DNA of 64,000 nt from Physcomitrium patens. Its lineage: Eukaryota; Streptophyta; Bryopsida; Funariales; Funariaceae. A model generated the notes under the pieces. The model ran no database searches and was not told the DNA's origin. It saw nothing but the letters and a program-made list of their open reading frames with translations. The translations under genes were made by a program, and so were the position numbers. Below are positions 35,127-48,658 of this stretch, piece by piece. Position 1 is the stretch's first letter. Each line of letters opens with the position of its first letter. The DNA lies in contig NC_037270.1 in NCBI RefSeq assembly GCF_000002425.4, positions 5,933,450 through 5,997,449 of the forward strand, in the 5' to 3' direction.

Positions 35127-36941
35127 CTGCAACAAATATGTAATCAATTAATTAAGCATAAAAAACAAAAAACTAACATTGTTATTCTTCAGTAGCAACA
35201 TATTTCCGATTATCAAGGGATATGTGGCATCAATGCTCAAAAGCTGCTGAATGTGTAAACATGTGCGGCACTTTCTGCTAACTCAGGTTATTGTAAAAGC
35301 TAGGAAAGATGAGTTCGATTGGTTGCGGATTTAAGCTGACGAGTGTTAAAAAGTTACTAGCTGTCCACTTCCAGTGGTGAAAATGATATAGGCAACGTGA
35401 TTTGGAACCCCTTAACAATCGTATATATATGGTAGTATCAAGGCATCCTTTAGATTAGAGCAGGTTTTTCGGGATATTGTAGCTTTGGGAATGCCCACAA
35501 GCTTTAGAGTTTATAACATATTAGGAAACATTAGAGTTTATCTCTAGATAGCAACTTTTCTCATGTGTGTATGTATAGATTTCTTAGTAAATATTCAATT
35601 ACAAATTGTAAAAATAAATAGCAAGGAAGTTCAATTAGTTGTAGATTTCTTAACAAATTATGTCATTATTGTATGCTTTGTTAGAAGAAAAATGTCATAA
35701 GAGCAATTAGTGTAAACATAAATAAATAACTATAGATATAAGGACAGCTTTATAGTAAGAAAAATATTAATAAAATATATTTAAAGATGAAAAGAAAAAA
35801 GAATTTTTTAAAAAAATTGTGTAATTTTTTTTTAATAGAATTTTGACCAAAACTAGCTCCATTTTGGTTTAGAATTTAAAATATAATTCATATGTTTTAA
35901 AATATAATTGTATATAATTATTTATGTTTTAAATATTTTATTGATATTTATGATATAGTTATTTATGTTTAAATTTTTTAAATATAATTCATATATTTTA
36001 ATTATTAGTTATTATAAAAGATAATAAACCACTAAAATCTCAACATAGATATATTAGAACGTATTTTTTTATTAAATTTAAGAAATCATCTTTTAGATAG
36101 TAGTCAAATTGAAGATGTTTTAGGAATTAGTCTAAAAAAGATAAAAACTAAATAAATATTCATTTTTATTTAGTTAAATGTTTTGTAAAGGTTAAGAGTT
36201 AAAAGTCCATTTTATAAACAATTATAGTTAAGATACCAAAGAGACATAAATTGGATAATTTATTGGCTTGAAGTAGGTCTATCAAAAAATTAATAGAGCC
36301 ATTTAGAAGTATGTAATATTAAAAAGATTCAATTGCTTTATAAAAGAGATAATTTTTTTGGAGTTTGCATTGTTTCAAAGCCCCAAAAGGTTTAAATATG
36401 GGAGTTTGTTAGTATTATTGGGCTTTTGATACTAATAATTTATAAAACTTATATTAATAAAGAAGATTCAAACATTAATGTTTATTAGAAGGAGGGATGA
36501 AGGTACTAATTGTAACATGAGATTATTTAAAATTATTAAATCAAATTCAACCAAAAAATTCCAATATATATTAATTTCATGTAGAATAATATTATTTAAA
36601 TTAGCAACAAACAAATGCAACTGAAAGGATAAAAGAAAAGGAATCACATTAAATAATAAAAGAAGAAAGATTACAAGATAATACTAAAATCAACCAATAT
36701 ATAGTACTATTAATAATACAAAAATTTATATTTCAAGGATACTAAAATATATCAAACAATAATAGTTTATTAAGACAAGCTAATTGTATATAACAATAAG
36801 TTTTTAAAGAATTTCTGAAACCACAATCAACATTGGTAGTCAATAAAAACATTTATAATCATAGCAAATAAGATAAGACAACACCTAATTTTTTAGTTTT
36901 AAAAAATAGATAAAAAATATAATAAAATAAGATTATGAACT

Positions 36942-36946
<5 letters not shown>
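35127..36946. other. AT-rich DNA, no gene seen
   Basis: No open frame with features; no recognisable transposon terminus. Confidence 0.55.

Positions 36947-36983
<37 letters not shown>
36947..36983. repeat. (TA)n microsatellite
   Basis: About 18 AT units, lying just left of a decayed LTR. Confidence 0.9.
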
Positions 36984-36985
<2 letters not shown>

Positions 36986-37005
36986 ATGTTGTCAAAGACA
37001 TAAAC

Positions 37006-37430
37006 CACAACAAAATTCTAAAAATGACAACACATTCTTATATCACCAAAAGAGAGAAAGTAAACAATTAAAAGGTAGATATTAAATTAAAACTAGAATG
37101 ACTATTGTTATCAATAAAATAACTAGGAAGTCTTGAACCAAGATAGAACATAAGAAAGGCATTGCCAAGAGTAAAGAAAGCTTTGTTCTTGCCTCTATAT
37201 ATACTATATATTGATAAATTATGTAGTAATATCCTATAGATCATATGATATGTGTCCAACTTTCAAAACGCATGTCTAATTTTGTAAGGCAAGTTTTTGA
37301 CATGTCTACTATATTACCATCTTGTAATATAAATGGCTAAATATGCAACATGTGGATAAGTTGTCAATCTATCAACCACTTACAAATACTTTTAAGATCT
37401 ACAATGCTTTTAAAAATCTTTTCAATAAAA
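37006..37430 (-). repeat. Second decayed solo LTR of the B/D family
   Basis: Begins TTGTCAAAGACA. It keeps CATTGCCAAGAGTAAAG, TTGTTCTTGCCTCTATATATACTATA and CAACATGTGG in the order of the element D LTR. More diverged than the copy at 32459. The frame on its minus strand is meaningless. Confidence 0.7.
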
Positions 37431-38722
37431 AAATAATAATTTAAACTATTCCAATTTAATTATATTTATTTAAGTAAATAAACTAGTAAATTTGGCTATC
37501 TATTAAAGATGTAATTAAACATAATAATTACATATTATTAAGCTATTGATTTAATTGTATTAAAAAAAATTATTAATTAATATAATAATATTAAAAACTA
37601 TCTTACTTAAATAATATAAATAGAGTCTATTTATTTTTTAGAAAGATACTAAAAATATATAAATACAGAATTAAAACTAAATAAAATAGAAAATAGTAAA
37701 AAATAATATAAGAAATAAATATTAATTTTTAAATTATTTTTAAGTTTATAAAAACTACATTCTTTAACTTAATATTTAAAACCATGTTAAAATAGTCTAT
37801 AGTAAGTCTTCATCTTAAAGCTAGAAAAATAAAATATCACACTAGTATTTGAATTGTGATATATCAATCTGATATAAATTTGGATAAAAATGGCCTAATA
37901 TTTATTATTAGAAATATCTTTAATTATATTTTCTATTTTAATTTTAAGAACTATTTCACTTTTAAACTAAAGTAACATAAAATTATTTAAATAAGATAAG
38001 AAAAATAACAACGAAGGCCAAAAATCTCTTATTATCTCTTATTTTTAAAAATATAGTAGAGGAATAAAAAAATCAAGATAAAACAAGAAAAATAATAAAA
38101 ATAGTTGAAAACAATCTATTTACTTTCAGTCTCAAAGATCTAGAATAAGATGGCAAGTTAGTTTTTAAAATAAATCCTATTTTTTCTATTATTAAAGATT
38201 TTTTTATAATCAAGAATTCTATTGTACTCAATAATTTTTGAAATAAATTTAAATATTATAATATATAATATAAGAAGATTTTATAGTTTTCTACATATAT
38301 ATTTTAAATTAAAAATACATCTATAGTATTAGATATTTAAATATTATAATAAAAATACTTATAATAAGCTAATTTAATATTTGAATATAATATTATTGCC
38401 ACATCTTGGATTTAAAATATTAAAAGTAGCTCCAAATCATATATTAGATTCAAATAATAAATAAAAAAAGAAGAAGTAAACAATTGAAATTATTACTTTG
38501 CTACAATTTAGATATATTATCAATAATGTAAGAGCAATTGTCTAGAAATTAAAAATTAAAAATTATTTTAAAATAAATTATAGGTAAGCTAAATAATTTT
38601 AATAATTTTACTTTAAATAGATAAAGAAAAGAATTCAGATATGAATGGATATGATAGATATATAATATAGGTGCATAATTTGGATTATCAAAGGAAATTA
38701 AAACATAACTAACAATGTATGG

Positions 38723-38759
<37 letters not shown>

Positions 38760-40247
38760 GAAATATCATAAGTTAAAAAATATGAATGATTATTTAATTA
38801 AATTTTAATTAATAAAGGCTAATAATTCTTTAATAAAGGTGATCTAGAATAAGGTTATAAATTACAGGAATATTATTTTAACCAATCTTCACTCTAAATA
38901 GAGCAGGTGAATGTTTTTTTGAAGAACTTTTAAAATTATATTAATAAAAAATTACTTTAATATGATAAAATTTTCTAAAATTTGAAGTTTTTTTCTTCAA
39001 ATGTTAGTAAAAGAACAATCATTCTTCTTTACAAAGAGTGTAATAAGAAATCTTATTAGTATATTCTAAAAAAAGTATAATAAACTTCTAAAAAATAAAT
39101 TTTGATTAGTACTGAGAAAAAAACTTATTAATATGAAATTTTTTTCCAGTTAGAGTTTTATTTAGGATAAATGTCTTGTAATCTGTAATACATTTAATGA
39201 AGTTAAAAAAAAGAAAAATAAAAGTACCTCTTTTATGCTAAAATCAAATTTTGAAAAGAACAATAGAAAATTATCTTGTAAGTTCTTATCTTTTAATTAT
39301 AAAAATTATATAACATTAAAAAAAATAACCGAAAATAATTTTAAGCATAAAAAATGATGTTAGTAGCTTCTTCACTAGAGAATTATGTATTAAAAATAAT
39401 ATTTAAGAAGGTTTCTTTTTGGTTTAGTATTTAATTTTTAATTTGAAATAATATTGATAATTTATATTTCAGGTGCTATTAGGCAAAAATGTATTATTAA
39501 TTTTAATTTTTTAGGAGAAAAAAACCCTCAAACCTTGAGCCAATGTATTAAAAAATTTGCATTGCTATTAAGATGAAATGAAAAAAATATAATTAACTAT
39601 TTAGAAATATTAAATCATTATTTTTCTTAAATCAAACTACCCTAAGTTTTCTTCATAATAATAATATACAATAATTCTAAAGCTATAATAGAAAAAAATA
39701 AAAATATTAAAACTTAGACTCTAATAATAAATTTGAATACATTTATTGGTAGTTTTTTTGGTTTATTTTTTAAATTCCAAAATTGGATCCAATTTTAACT
39801 AGGAAATTGAAGAAAAAATTAGATTATTTATATTTTAAAAAATTAAATGTTACAAAAATTATATTTTGATTGATAATATCTTCTTTTTCTTGATTTTTTA
39901 CTTTATATCAATAAAAGCAAGACAATCAAGAAGATTTTAAAACCTTTAGACATTGGTAAAAAGATATTTTACTAAAAAATATTCATGTTTGTACTTTTAT
40001 CAAACTTTCACGATAGTACTATTGAAAAATTAAAAAAGATAGAAGTTTAAAATTATTGATGTAAAACAAATAATAAAAGTTTTATTATCTAAATAGAATA
40101 TTATAAGATTATAACTTAAATAAGGTTTACATGATTGATGAGTAGTGTCTATTTTGCATGAATTGGAGGTTGTCATTACTTTGCATATGACTACACCCTA
40201 ATATAATTTACTATTGGTAGTGTTGTGATAGTGTTGCTGATGCATGT

Positions 40248-40287
<40 letters not shown>

Positions 40288-40466
40288 AACTATAAAACAA
40301 TTCTACTCTAACACATACACCAAAGCACATCAATGCATTCTTCAAACTAACAATGGGAATAGAGTAATCAAATAACCTTATGGACTTGTTGTTGCATTAT
40401 TGAGTCTTTATAATATTCAAAGTATAGAAGGAACATTGGCAATATGATGATTTAAAGTGAACATGT
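37431..40466. other. AT-rich desert, no gene seen
   Basis: All frames closed. Contains (TA)n at 38729-38758 and a poly-A run of about 30 at 40254-40283. Confidence 0.6.
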
Positions 40467-41606
40467 AAGTTTGAGGTTGTAGTAGTGGTAATTGCTGCTA
40501 ATTGGTGAAACATAAGTTTGAGGTTGTAGTAGTAGTAGTAATTGTTGCTAAGTAGTAAAACATAAGTTTGAGGTTGTAGTAGTAGTAGTAGTAATTGTTG
40601 CTAAGTGGTAAAACATAAGTTTGAGGTTGTAGTAGTAGTAGTAATTGTTGCTAAGTGATAAAATATAAGTTTGAGGTTGTAGTAGTAGTAGTAATTATTG
40701 TTAAGTAGTAAAACATAAGTTTGAGGTTGTAGTAGTAGTAGTAGTAATTGTTGCTAAATGGCAAAATATAAGTTTGAGGTTGTAGTAGTAGTAGTAATTG
40801 TTGCTAAGTGATAAAACATAAGTTTGAGGTTGTAGTAGTAGTAATTGCTGCTAACTAGTGAAACATAAGTTTGAGGTTGTAGTAGTAGTAGTAATTGTTG
40901 CTAAGTGGTAAAACATAAGTTTGAGGTTGTAGTAGTAGTAGTAATTATTGTTAAGTAGTAAAACATAAGTTTGAGGTTGTAGTAGTAGTAGTAGTAATTG
41001 TTGCTAAATGGTAAAATACAAGTTTGAGGTTGTAGTAGTAGTAGTAATTGTTGCTAAGTGATAAAACATAAGTTTGAGGTTGTAGTAGTAGTAATTGCTG
41101 CTAACTAGTGAAACATAAGTTTGAGGTTGTAGTAGTGGTAATTGCTGCTAATTAGTGAAACATAAGTTTGAGGTTATAGTAGTAGTAGTAATTGTTGCTA
41201 AGTGATAAAATATAAGTTTGAGGTTGTAGTAGTAGTAGTAATTATTGTTAAGTAGTAAAACATAAGTTTGAGGTTGTAGTAGTAGTAGTAGTAATTGTTG
41301 CTAAATGGTAAAATATAAGTTTGAGGTTGTAGTAGTAGTAGTAATTGTTGCTAACTAGTGAAACATAAGTTTGAGGTTGTAGTAGTAGTAATTGCTGCTA
41401 ACTAGTGAAACATAAGTTTGAGGTTGTAGTAGTGGTAATTGCTGCTAATTAGTGAAACATAAGTTTGAGGTTGTAGTAGTAGTAGTAATTGTTGCTAAGT
41501 GGTAAAACATAAGTTTGAGATTGTAGTAGTAGTAGTAATTATTGCTAAGTGGTAAAACATAAGTTTGAGGTTGTAGTAGTGGTAATTGCTGCTAATTGGT
41601 GAACAT
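40467..41606. repeat. 23-copy minisatellite with internal GTA repeats
   Basis: Twenty-three units of 47, 50 or 53 bp. Each starts AAGTTTGAGGTTGTAGTAG, carries a variable number of GTA triplets, and ends in TAATTGYTGCTAA plus one of a few tails. Length varies only by whole GTA triplets. The order of tail types repeats in blocks of five to six units, so there is a higher-order period of about 250-300 bp. No ORF or spacer-like unique sequence. Confidence 0.95.
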
Positions 41607-42785
41607 TATAGACTATATTAGATTATTATGTCCATTTATATGATGGTGATCAATTTTATGATGAGAAAGTATTTGTAGTCTACTACAACTATGTTCCACA
41701 TATATAAGAGTTGAACTTTAGGATACAAAATTATAATTAAATCTTATATTACAGATGCTATTATAATTGATTATCATTTTGTATCACTTAATATTATAAT
41801 TAAAGTTTAGGATACAATATTGCAATTAAATCTTATTTTTGTTATCAATGGAGTTGCAATAATGGTTGCAAGGAGAAAATTACTTATTAATAGAATTTCA
41901 AAAATAAAGAAATAATACCATATTTAAAATATTAAGTTTATTCATTTATTAATTATATTACTGAAATATATGTAGTTGAAAGATTTTGTGGATTCATAAT
42001 TGCCTTGTCATATATTGTTGCTTCAAATTAAAAAGTTTTAGACTTATTTTGTAGTTAATTTAATAAAGCTTTTGAACTAATTAGACTAAAATTTCTAGAT
42101 TTATAACTTAAACTTCTACTTTTTATTCTCTATAAAATATCTAAAGGTATTATATCTTTGCCATATTCAGTAAATAAGCTAGTAAAGTAATGTAAATTAG
42201 AATAAAAAATATTAGAATTTTGCATGAGCTATCAAAACTTTTAAAATGTAGATGCTCAATGTTTTCTCTTGTTATTTTGAACCAAGTCACAAAAAGATTT
42301 CAATTTTGATTATAATATTGTAGAAGTGAGATATTTTTATTTTATTTTATTTTATTTTAATAAAAAATGTAACTTAAGGAATGTCTAATTTCTATATAAA
42401 TTTTCATTGAATATTATTACAATAGTAGCTTATTTTTGAGTATATACAAAAAGAATGAGGACAAGGTTTATTAAAAATGAAGAATTTTTTTTGTGCTATT
42501 TGCTTAATATTGTAATTAACATATGGTTGCAATTGAGACATTATCTTAAATTTTTTATTGCTCAAAGTGCCTTATATTTTCATAAGAGCTTCTTGCAAGA
42601 ACTTATTTATATGTTTTATTTCAATTGTTTGTATTATAATTATTTCATTAGTTGACAAAAAATATGTATATTATAAAAAAAGAGGTTTGTATAAGTAATA
42701 TAATATTTAAACTAGTGCCACTTTAGTCTTGGTCAAATCCCAATTTTCATTGATATATAAGTCTTAGATCAAAAGAAAATAAAAA
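41607..42785. other. AT-rich DNA, no gene seen
   Basis: A 66-codon plus-strand frame at 42455-42655 has no family features and sits in AT-rich sequence. It is probably chance, or the leader of the MULE remnant downstream. Confidence 0.5.
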
Positions 42786-43870
42786 ATGACATTAGCGATT
42801 GGAATTATATTTGAGAATAGAGATACATTTAAGGCTGCAATTAAGTATGATACAATTACAAAAAATTGCGAAGTGTGGGTTGTCAAATCTAATTGCAAAC
42901 AATACAATTTGAATTGTATTCATACAAGAAAAAAGTGACATTTTCATTTTTCACAACTCTAAAATACCAAAGCCTTTGATATCAAAGCCAATAATATAAC
43001 ACACACTTATATAGGAATAAAACACTTCAACAATCAATATGTAATTATTATTTTAGTGGTGTCAATAATTAAATAAAAAATTTAAGATGGTCCAACATAT
43101 TATTCAATAGAGATTGTTAAAAATCTTTGTTCAAAGTATGGCATTTCTTTAATTTATATATAAGTATAGAGAGGTTGTAAAAAAATATGTAATAATCTTT
43201 AACAATCATTTGAAGATGGATATCAATTACTTCTATAATATTAAAAAGAGATGTTTCGATCTAATTTTGAAAGTATAATAATTATTGAATGGAATTTTGG
43301 TTACTTTGATTGCATTCTTATAGTATTTTATTGCTAGATTGTATGATTTTATATATTATTATTTTTTAATTGGTATTAATAGCATACATCTTAAAGATAG
43401 ATATCTAAAAATTATGCAAGCAATAACTAATATTGATGCAAAAGGAGAATTATCTTTTTTTACTTTTGTAGTTGTGGATATAAAATTTGATGTCAATTAG
43501 ATGCAATACTTGCAAAATTTACACATTTCTATCAAATAATAGGATGAATGCAAATACAATTTTTTTTATTACCAAAAATAATTGATTGATAGTATTAAAG
43601 AATAAGTTTTATAATTTTATTACACCTTTAGCATGTACCATCTTATGAAAAATAATCATAAAATATTCTACAATCTTAAGTTGATATAATACTTGTAGAA
43701 AGTAATATCAACTATAATAATTATAGAATTTGATTGTCATTATAAAAAAATAAAAAATATTACTGAAGTAGCAAAAAATAGCTATAAGATATTGAAAACA
43801 TGAAATTTTGGAAATCAATACATTTTCTAGGATGTTACTATAATAAATTTATTTTTAACATTACCAAATA
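42786..43870 (+). pseudogene. MULE (MuDR-type) transposase remnant
   Basis: Broken plus-strand frames align in order with plant Mutator-like transposases: FENRDTFKAAIKYDTITKN and VVKSNCKQYNLNC (MuDR N-domain) at 42810-42920, KIxDGPTYYS and LCSKYGIS (the DNPTY ... EYGI region) at ~43075-43150, SIHLKDRYLKIMQA then AKGELSFFTFVVVD (DGTHLKGKY ... NQIFPLAFAVVD) at ~43385-43480, and EFDCHYKKIKN ... AKNSYKIL at ~43730-43795. Many stops and shifts, strongly AT-biased. The first catalytic D is replaced (S in SIHLK). No terminal inverted repeats recognised. Confidence 0.65.
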
Positions 43871-43984
43871 TTTCAATAAAATATTTCTCGGAATTTGGAA
43901 GTTACCAATTTTTCAATTGTTTAAATGCTTTTGTTTATATTTTATAAAATAGATTGATTTACAACCTCAAATAATGCAAAAGGT

Positions 43985-44400
43985 ATTTAGAAATATCCTT
44001 TGATAACCATGAATATTCTAAGTATACATCTAATTCTCCTAAGTACATCCTATTAATCTTAAAAAAAATCCAAAATATATCTTATCTCACTTTAATAAAT
44101 TTCAATTAAATCTTGAATAATCTAAACTCATTTTAATTAAATCTATATCAAATCATAGTCAAATCTTAATCCAATAATATTAACTTATAATTCTATTCAA
44201 ATCTTAAGTAAATTCTAATCAAATTCTCACCAAATTCTATTCAAATTTAAAAAGAATCTTAACCAAATTCTAATAAAATCTTCTTAAAATCTTCATCAAA
44301 TCCTAATAAAGTCCTAATAAAATCCTAAAAGAATTAAAATAAAATTCTAATCAAATTTTAAATAAATCTTAATCAAATCCTATAACAAATTCAAAACTTC
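43985..44400 (-). repeat. Dispersed degenerate repeat, inverted copy
   Basis: Series of AATCTTAATCAAATYCTAAT-like units preceded by CTCCTAAGTACATCC. It is the reverse complement, in the same order, of the block at 8770-9120. It lies just after the MULE remnant and could be part of its long terminal region. Confidence 0.45.
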
Positions 44401-47249
44401 AATAATTAATAATATAATCATTGATATTAACTTAAAATTTGTAAATTCCTCAATTTCTTAGTTGAATATAAGTGCAACAAACTTGAAGAAGATTGAACTT
44501 ACTAAATGGAAAGAAAACCTCATAGTTTGTTTAGTTGTCAACTAGCCTTCTTTTCCAATCTTTAAGCTGATTTCTAAGCACTAATGTATTTTACTTTTAT
44601 TTTCAAATTGCTCTCAAAATTTGCAAAATTGTTGGAAATCAAGTTTTCTATTATTATATCTAAATTTATTTCAATCCAATTTTTAGTTGTTGAAAATCAT
44701 ATAAATCCTCATTGGCCTTCTACATTCTAATTTTAAAAGTCTAATATATTTAAATTTTGATAATTTTTAATTAACTTATTTAATCAAGCTCAACTTTAAT
44801 ATAACTATAATTAAAAATCTAAAAATTTTAAACTATAGATCTCACAAATCTACTACAAATCTCACAAAATACTTCAAAGTATAAACTTTTTTATTTTACA
44901 AAAATCAAAGTTATTTCAAAACAAGTATGACTTTGCAAAGCTCTTAGTAAGTCATTACAAACTAGAATAGCTTAAAATCAATGCCTAATATATTGTTCTA
45001 TTGTTTGCTTTCAAATGCTACTATTTGATCAACAAAAAAGCCTCAAATTTAGTATAAGATTAGAGTTTTGTGCCTTGGAATTTGATTTTGATCTTGATCA
45101 TAACCACTCCTCTTCAAGTATCAATACATAGTTTTTATTAGAAGCTATGATTTACTTATACTTTAAGATGCCCATAATACTAATTTTGATATTTTATCTT
45201 ATCTTTTCTTATTTATAGCTATACAAAGTGAATAGAAGCCCATTTTATAAAATAAAACATTAGTATTTATTAATTTTATTACCTCCTTGACTATTATCTA
45301 TATTTCTAAAGTAATTTGCTATTATATTTTGAAATAAGATCTTCTATAATGAAATTTTTTCTTTTCTCTTTTACTCATTAGTTGTATTACAACATAATAT
45401 CAAACATCCTAAGAAGCAGTGCATTTGAATATAAGATGTTGGATATTAAAAGTATAAATATACTTTTGATAGATGCAAGAAGGAAGAACATACTTAAGCA
45501 ACTTACAAAGAATCTTGGACCATTAGTAGCAAAGAAGCCTATTAAACAAGTTTTTTTTTTTTTTGACTAAATAGAGAAGTAGCAAATCTAAAAAATTGAG
45601 TATTTTCTGGATTTAGGACTTGCACTTGCTTCTATTAAATAAATTTAAAATTATTTTTAGATAACATTTAGTGTCATTCATGCATTTCATAGCTATACAT
45701 AATAATTTTAGTTTGATTTTTACTTGGTGTTTTAAATTGCTTATTGTGGATTCTTTTTCTTTTGACGAGCATGATAAAAAAAATTACCAAGGACTAAAAA
45801 ATCAATTGTTATTGAAATAGATTTAACTAACCTTTTATCAAATTTCATTTTATTCTTTCTTTTAAATACTTTTGATTCTAGTTGTTTGATGTTTTGTTTT
45901 GTATTGTATTTTTTTTTCTTATGTTTATATAGTGTTTTTAATTGGAATTTGTATTGTAGCATGCATATATATATATATATATATATATAATTTTTTTCTG
46001 TTTTGTAATATGTTGTAAAAACATTAATACAATAAAGGGTCTGAAGGAATATTTTAAAGAAAAAAGTAAACTTCCAAAGTCTTTAGAGCATCTATAGAAG
46101 CAATAAATTAACGCCAATTGATTTACTCACAAACATTTGAGCTTCATTAAAATTGGTAACTTCATTAAAATTAGTAACCCTTTAGGATAGATAAAGTTAC
46201 ATTTGATGCTACACATTCTGCCATGGCCAAAACCAACGACTAAATCCTCAAATGAGATTTTAGCAAATCTGCTTTAAGTCACAAGTTTAAAAAACGGTCT
46301 ATTAATCTTTTACCAGTAGCCACACACAAGGTGCAAAAATTTGCACTGAGTACAACTATTTTTCATACCAATTACCAGTTATAATATCTAAGTATTATAA
46401 ATTCATATAAATTAGAAAACTATACTTTTAAACTTTGTTTTCTAGTTTTTTATTTTTTTGTAAGAATTCAAGGTAATATGTGATTTTTTATATAAGATTT
46501 AACCAAAATTAAAATTTATAAAGTAATTACTTAATGTCATATATTTTTATTATATGTTTAATATCTGGTCTTTATAGAATAGAAATTAAAATTTTAATAA
46601 TAATGTTAATAATGAAATAGAATGTTTTACTAAAATTATAAGGGTGGTATTTAAACCAAAATAAAAGAAGACAAAGATGAAGACACCAATAATTCTATAG
46701 ACCAATTGAAGTTCTAAATGTTTATTTTAAGATGCATTGTTAGACTATATGTATTAATTTTGAAGTATATGTAATAAAATTAGAAAAAAAAATTGATTTA
46801 ATATTAAGTTTTGTTTAAAAATATGATAAGAAGTTATACTAATATGATTAATTTGACATATATAGATAGTAGTATATATACAAAGGGCAAAAATCTCTTC
46901 AAATTCATTCTCTTGTCATTATCTTTTTAAGTCTTGTAAACGAAAAATAATCCCGTATAGATTTTGAGAAGATTTTCAAGTCTAATAACTTCAGGACTAA
47001 ATTGCATCTTTTCTCTATACATTAGCCTTAAGCCTAAGATGTTAAAATTTGTAAAAAACTTTATAGTGAAAATAATTTTTTTATTAAAAATATATTCTTG
47101 CATAGATTTAAAAGATTTTGTAAAATTTGGTTCTTGGTCACTTGATAATATTCATAGATCATTTAGATTTAGAAAAGTACCTTAATATTTAATGAAGAAT
47201 ATTAAATAACCTTCTCATTTAAAATTATTATTTTTTTCGTTATAGAGTA
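44401..47249. other. AT-rich desert, no gene seen
   Basis: Only short AT-rich frames. (TA)n at 45966-45990. No transposon hallmarks recognised. Confidence 0.55.
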
Positions 47250-48658
47250 CATGCTTTTGGGTCAGCCCCCTCCCCTCAAGTGGAGGTGAAGGAGACGAAC
47301 ACCCTCCCTTGGACAGAATTATGAGAACAATTTCCACATGTGAATGGGTAACACAAACCTACTTTAATACAATAAGACAAAGACACCAGAAACGCGACCG
47401 AAACTGAAGGGAGGAGGGAGGAAGGGAGGCTGTGGGAGGGAATAAAACCTGATAAAACCGACACTGGTCTGCAACGAAGTTCGACGCTTCCATGAAAGCT
47501 CCCTCATGTCCTTACGAAAGTACACGCACAGAGACACAGTAAATATAATAAAAGTGGTGTCTTGCCCCCACGATCTAGGACCCATCAGTAATCTCCTGAG
47601 GGGTGGGCAAATGGGGGAGGGAAAGGGAATGAGGAATTGGAACACGTGAGTTTTGAATAGCCAGCACGTTTTCCGCTCACGGCTGTCACCAATGCCCATC
47701 GTCACCTCCAAGCACATCCTTTTTGTAGCCTTCTCTTTGATCGCACATGTCCCTCGACACGTGTGGGGCCAGGCCTCGGCTGTGGGTTACACTCTTTTGA
47801 GTTGTAATATTTGCTAGTAGAGGAGTCGTCGTGATGGACGATGCCCACACCCAAGTGAGTTGGTTCCATGCCTGCAGTGTAGTGCCGGAAACCTAATGCC
47901 GTTTCATGCTGGGTCATTCGCCTTTTAGATTTTCGATTCTGAACCTGCTATATCCAACCCCCCCCCCCCCTGTCGGTCGATCCATGTGCAGGTTCCATTC
48001 GATACGTTTGAGGTGTTTGTGGCGAGCGGGTACTAGTAGAGGATTTAATCGCTTGTGCTCGTGTTGGAAATATGTCGGGCAAGTTTCTGAGGTTCAGTTC
48101 TGCTTGCACGCGAGACCTGCAGGAGATTTGGGCTCGTAACCATGCCGCTGCTTCCTGTGCAGTCTCCAGCGACACAGTTGATCCTGAAATCTGACCAGTA
48201 TAAGCGTCTGTGCAATCAGTTGGATCTCCGACAATAGCAGTATTTTGATATTGGTTTGAATTCTTTTTGTCACCGCGATAGTCTGAGGGTTGATTCCTTT
48301 CAAAATCTTTAAGAGCTGTTTGGCCGTGGTGGCGCACTACTATTGGCAGAAATTTCCACTTTCACTTCATTGATTAGAGAGGTTTATACCGACAGCTACA
48401 TTCTTCTACGCGAATTATGTTTTTTATATCTATCACCACTCTCATGCCTAAGAACATTGGTTAGCAGCCAGTAAAGTTGACGTAGGCTGGTGCACTTTGT
48501 AAGTCATTTAGGAGGACGCTGGAGCGCAGGCTGAGTGCAATGAATTGAGGATTCTATCAATTTGAATCTAGCAAAGAGGATCAACCTGGAGTCTTTTTGC
48601 CCCTGACAGCACAAAAGCTAGTCATACGAAGTGTAGACTAGAGCTGTAACCGATCTCC
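47250..48658. other. Upstream region of the bHLH gene
   Basis: The composition shifts abruptly to genic GC content. This is probably promoter and 5' UTR of the bHLH gene. It holds a poly-C run at about 47957-47970. Frames on either strand (for example 129 codons at 48337-47948, minus) have no recognisable domain and are not supported. Confidence 0.45.

Noticed and set aside
40467..41606. CRISPR-like array
   Set aside because: Units are tandem without unique spacers, vary by triplets, and the context is eukaryotic.
47948..48337. 129-codon minus-strand gene upstream of the bHLH
   Set aside because: No recognisable domain, low-complexity ends, includes the poly-C run; more likely promoter or 5' UTR of the bHLH.
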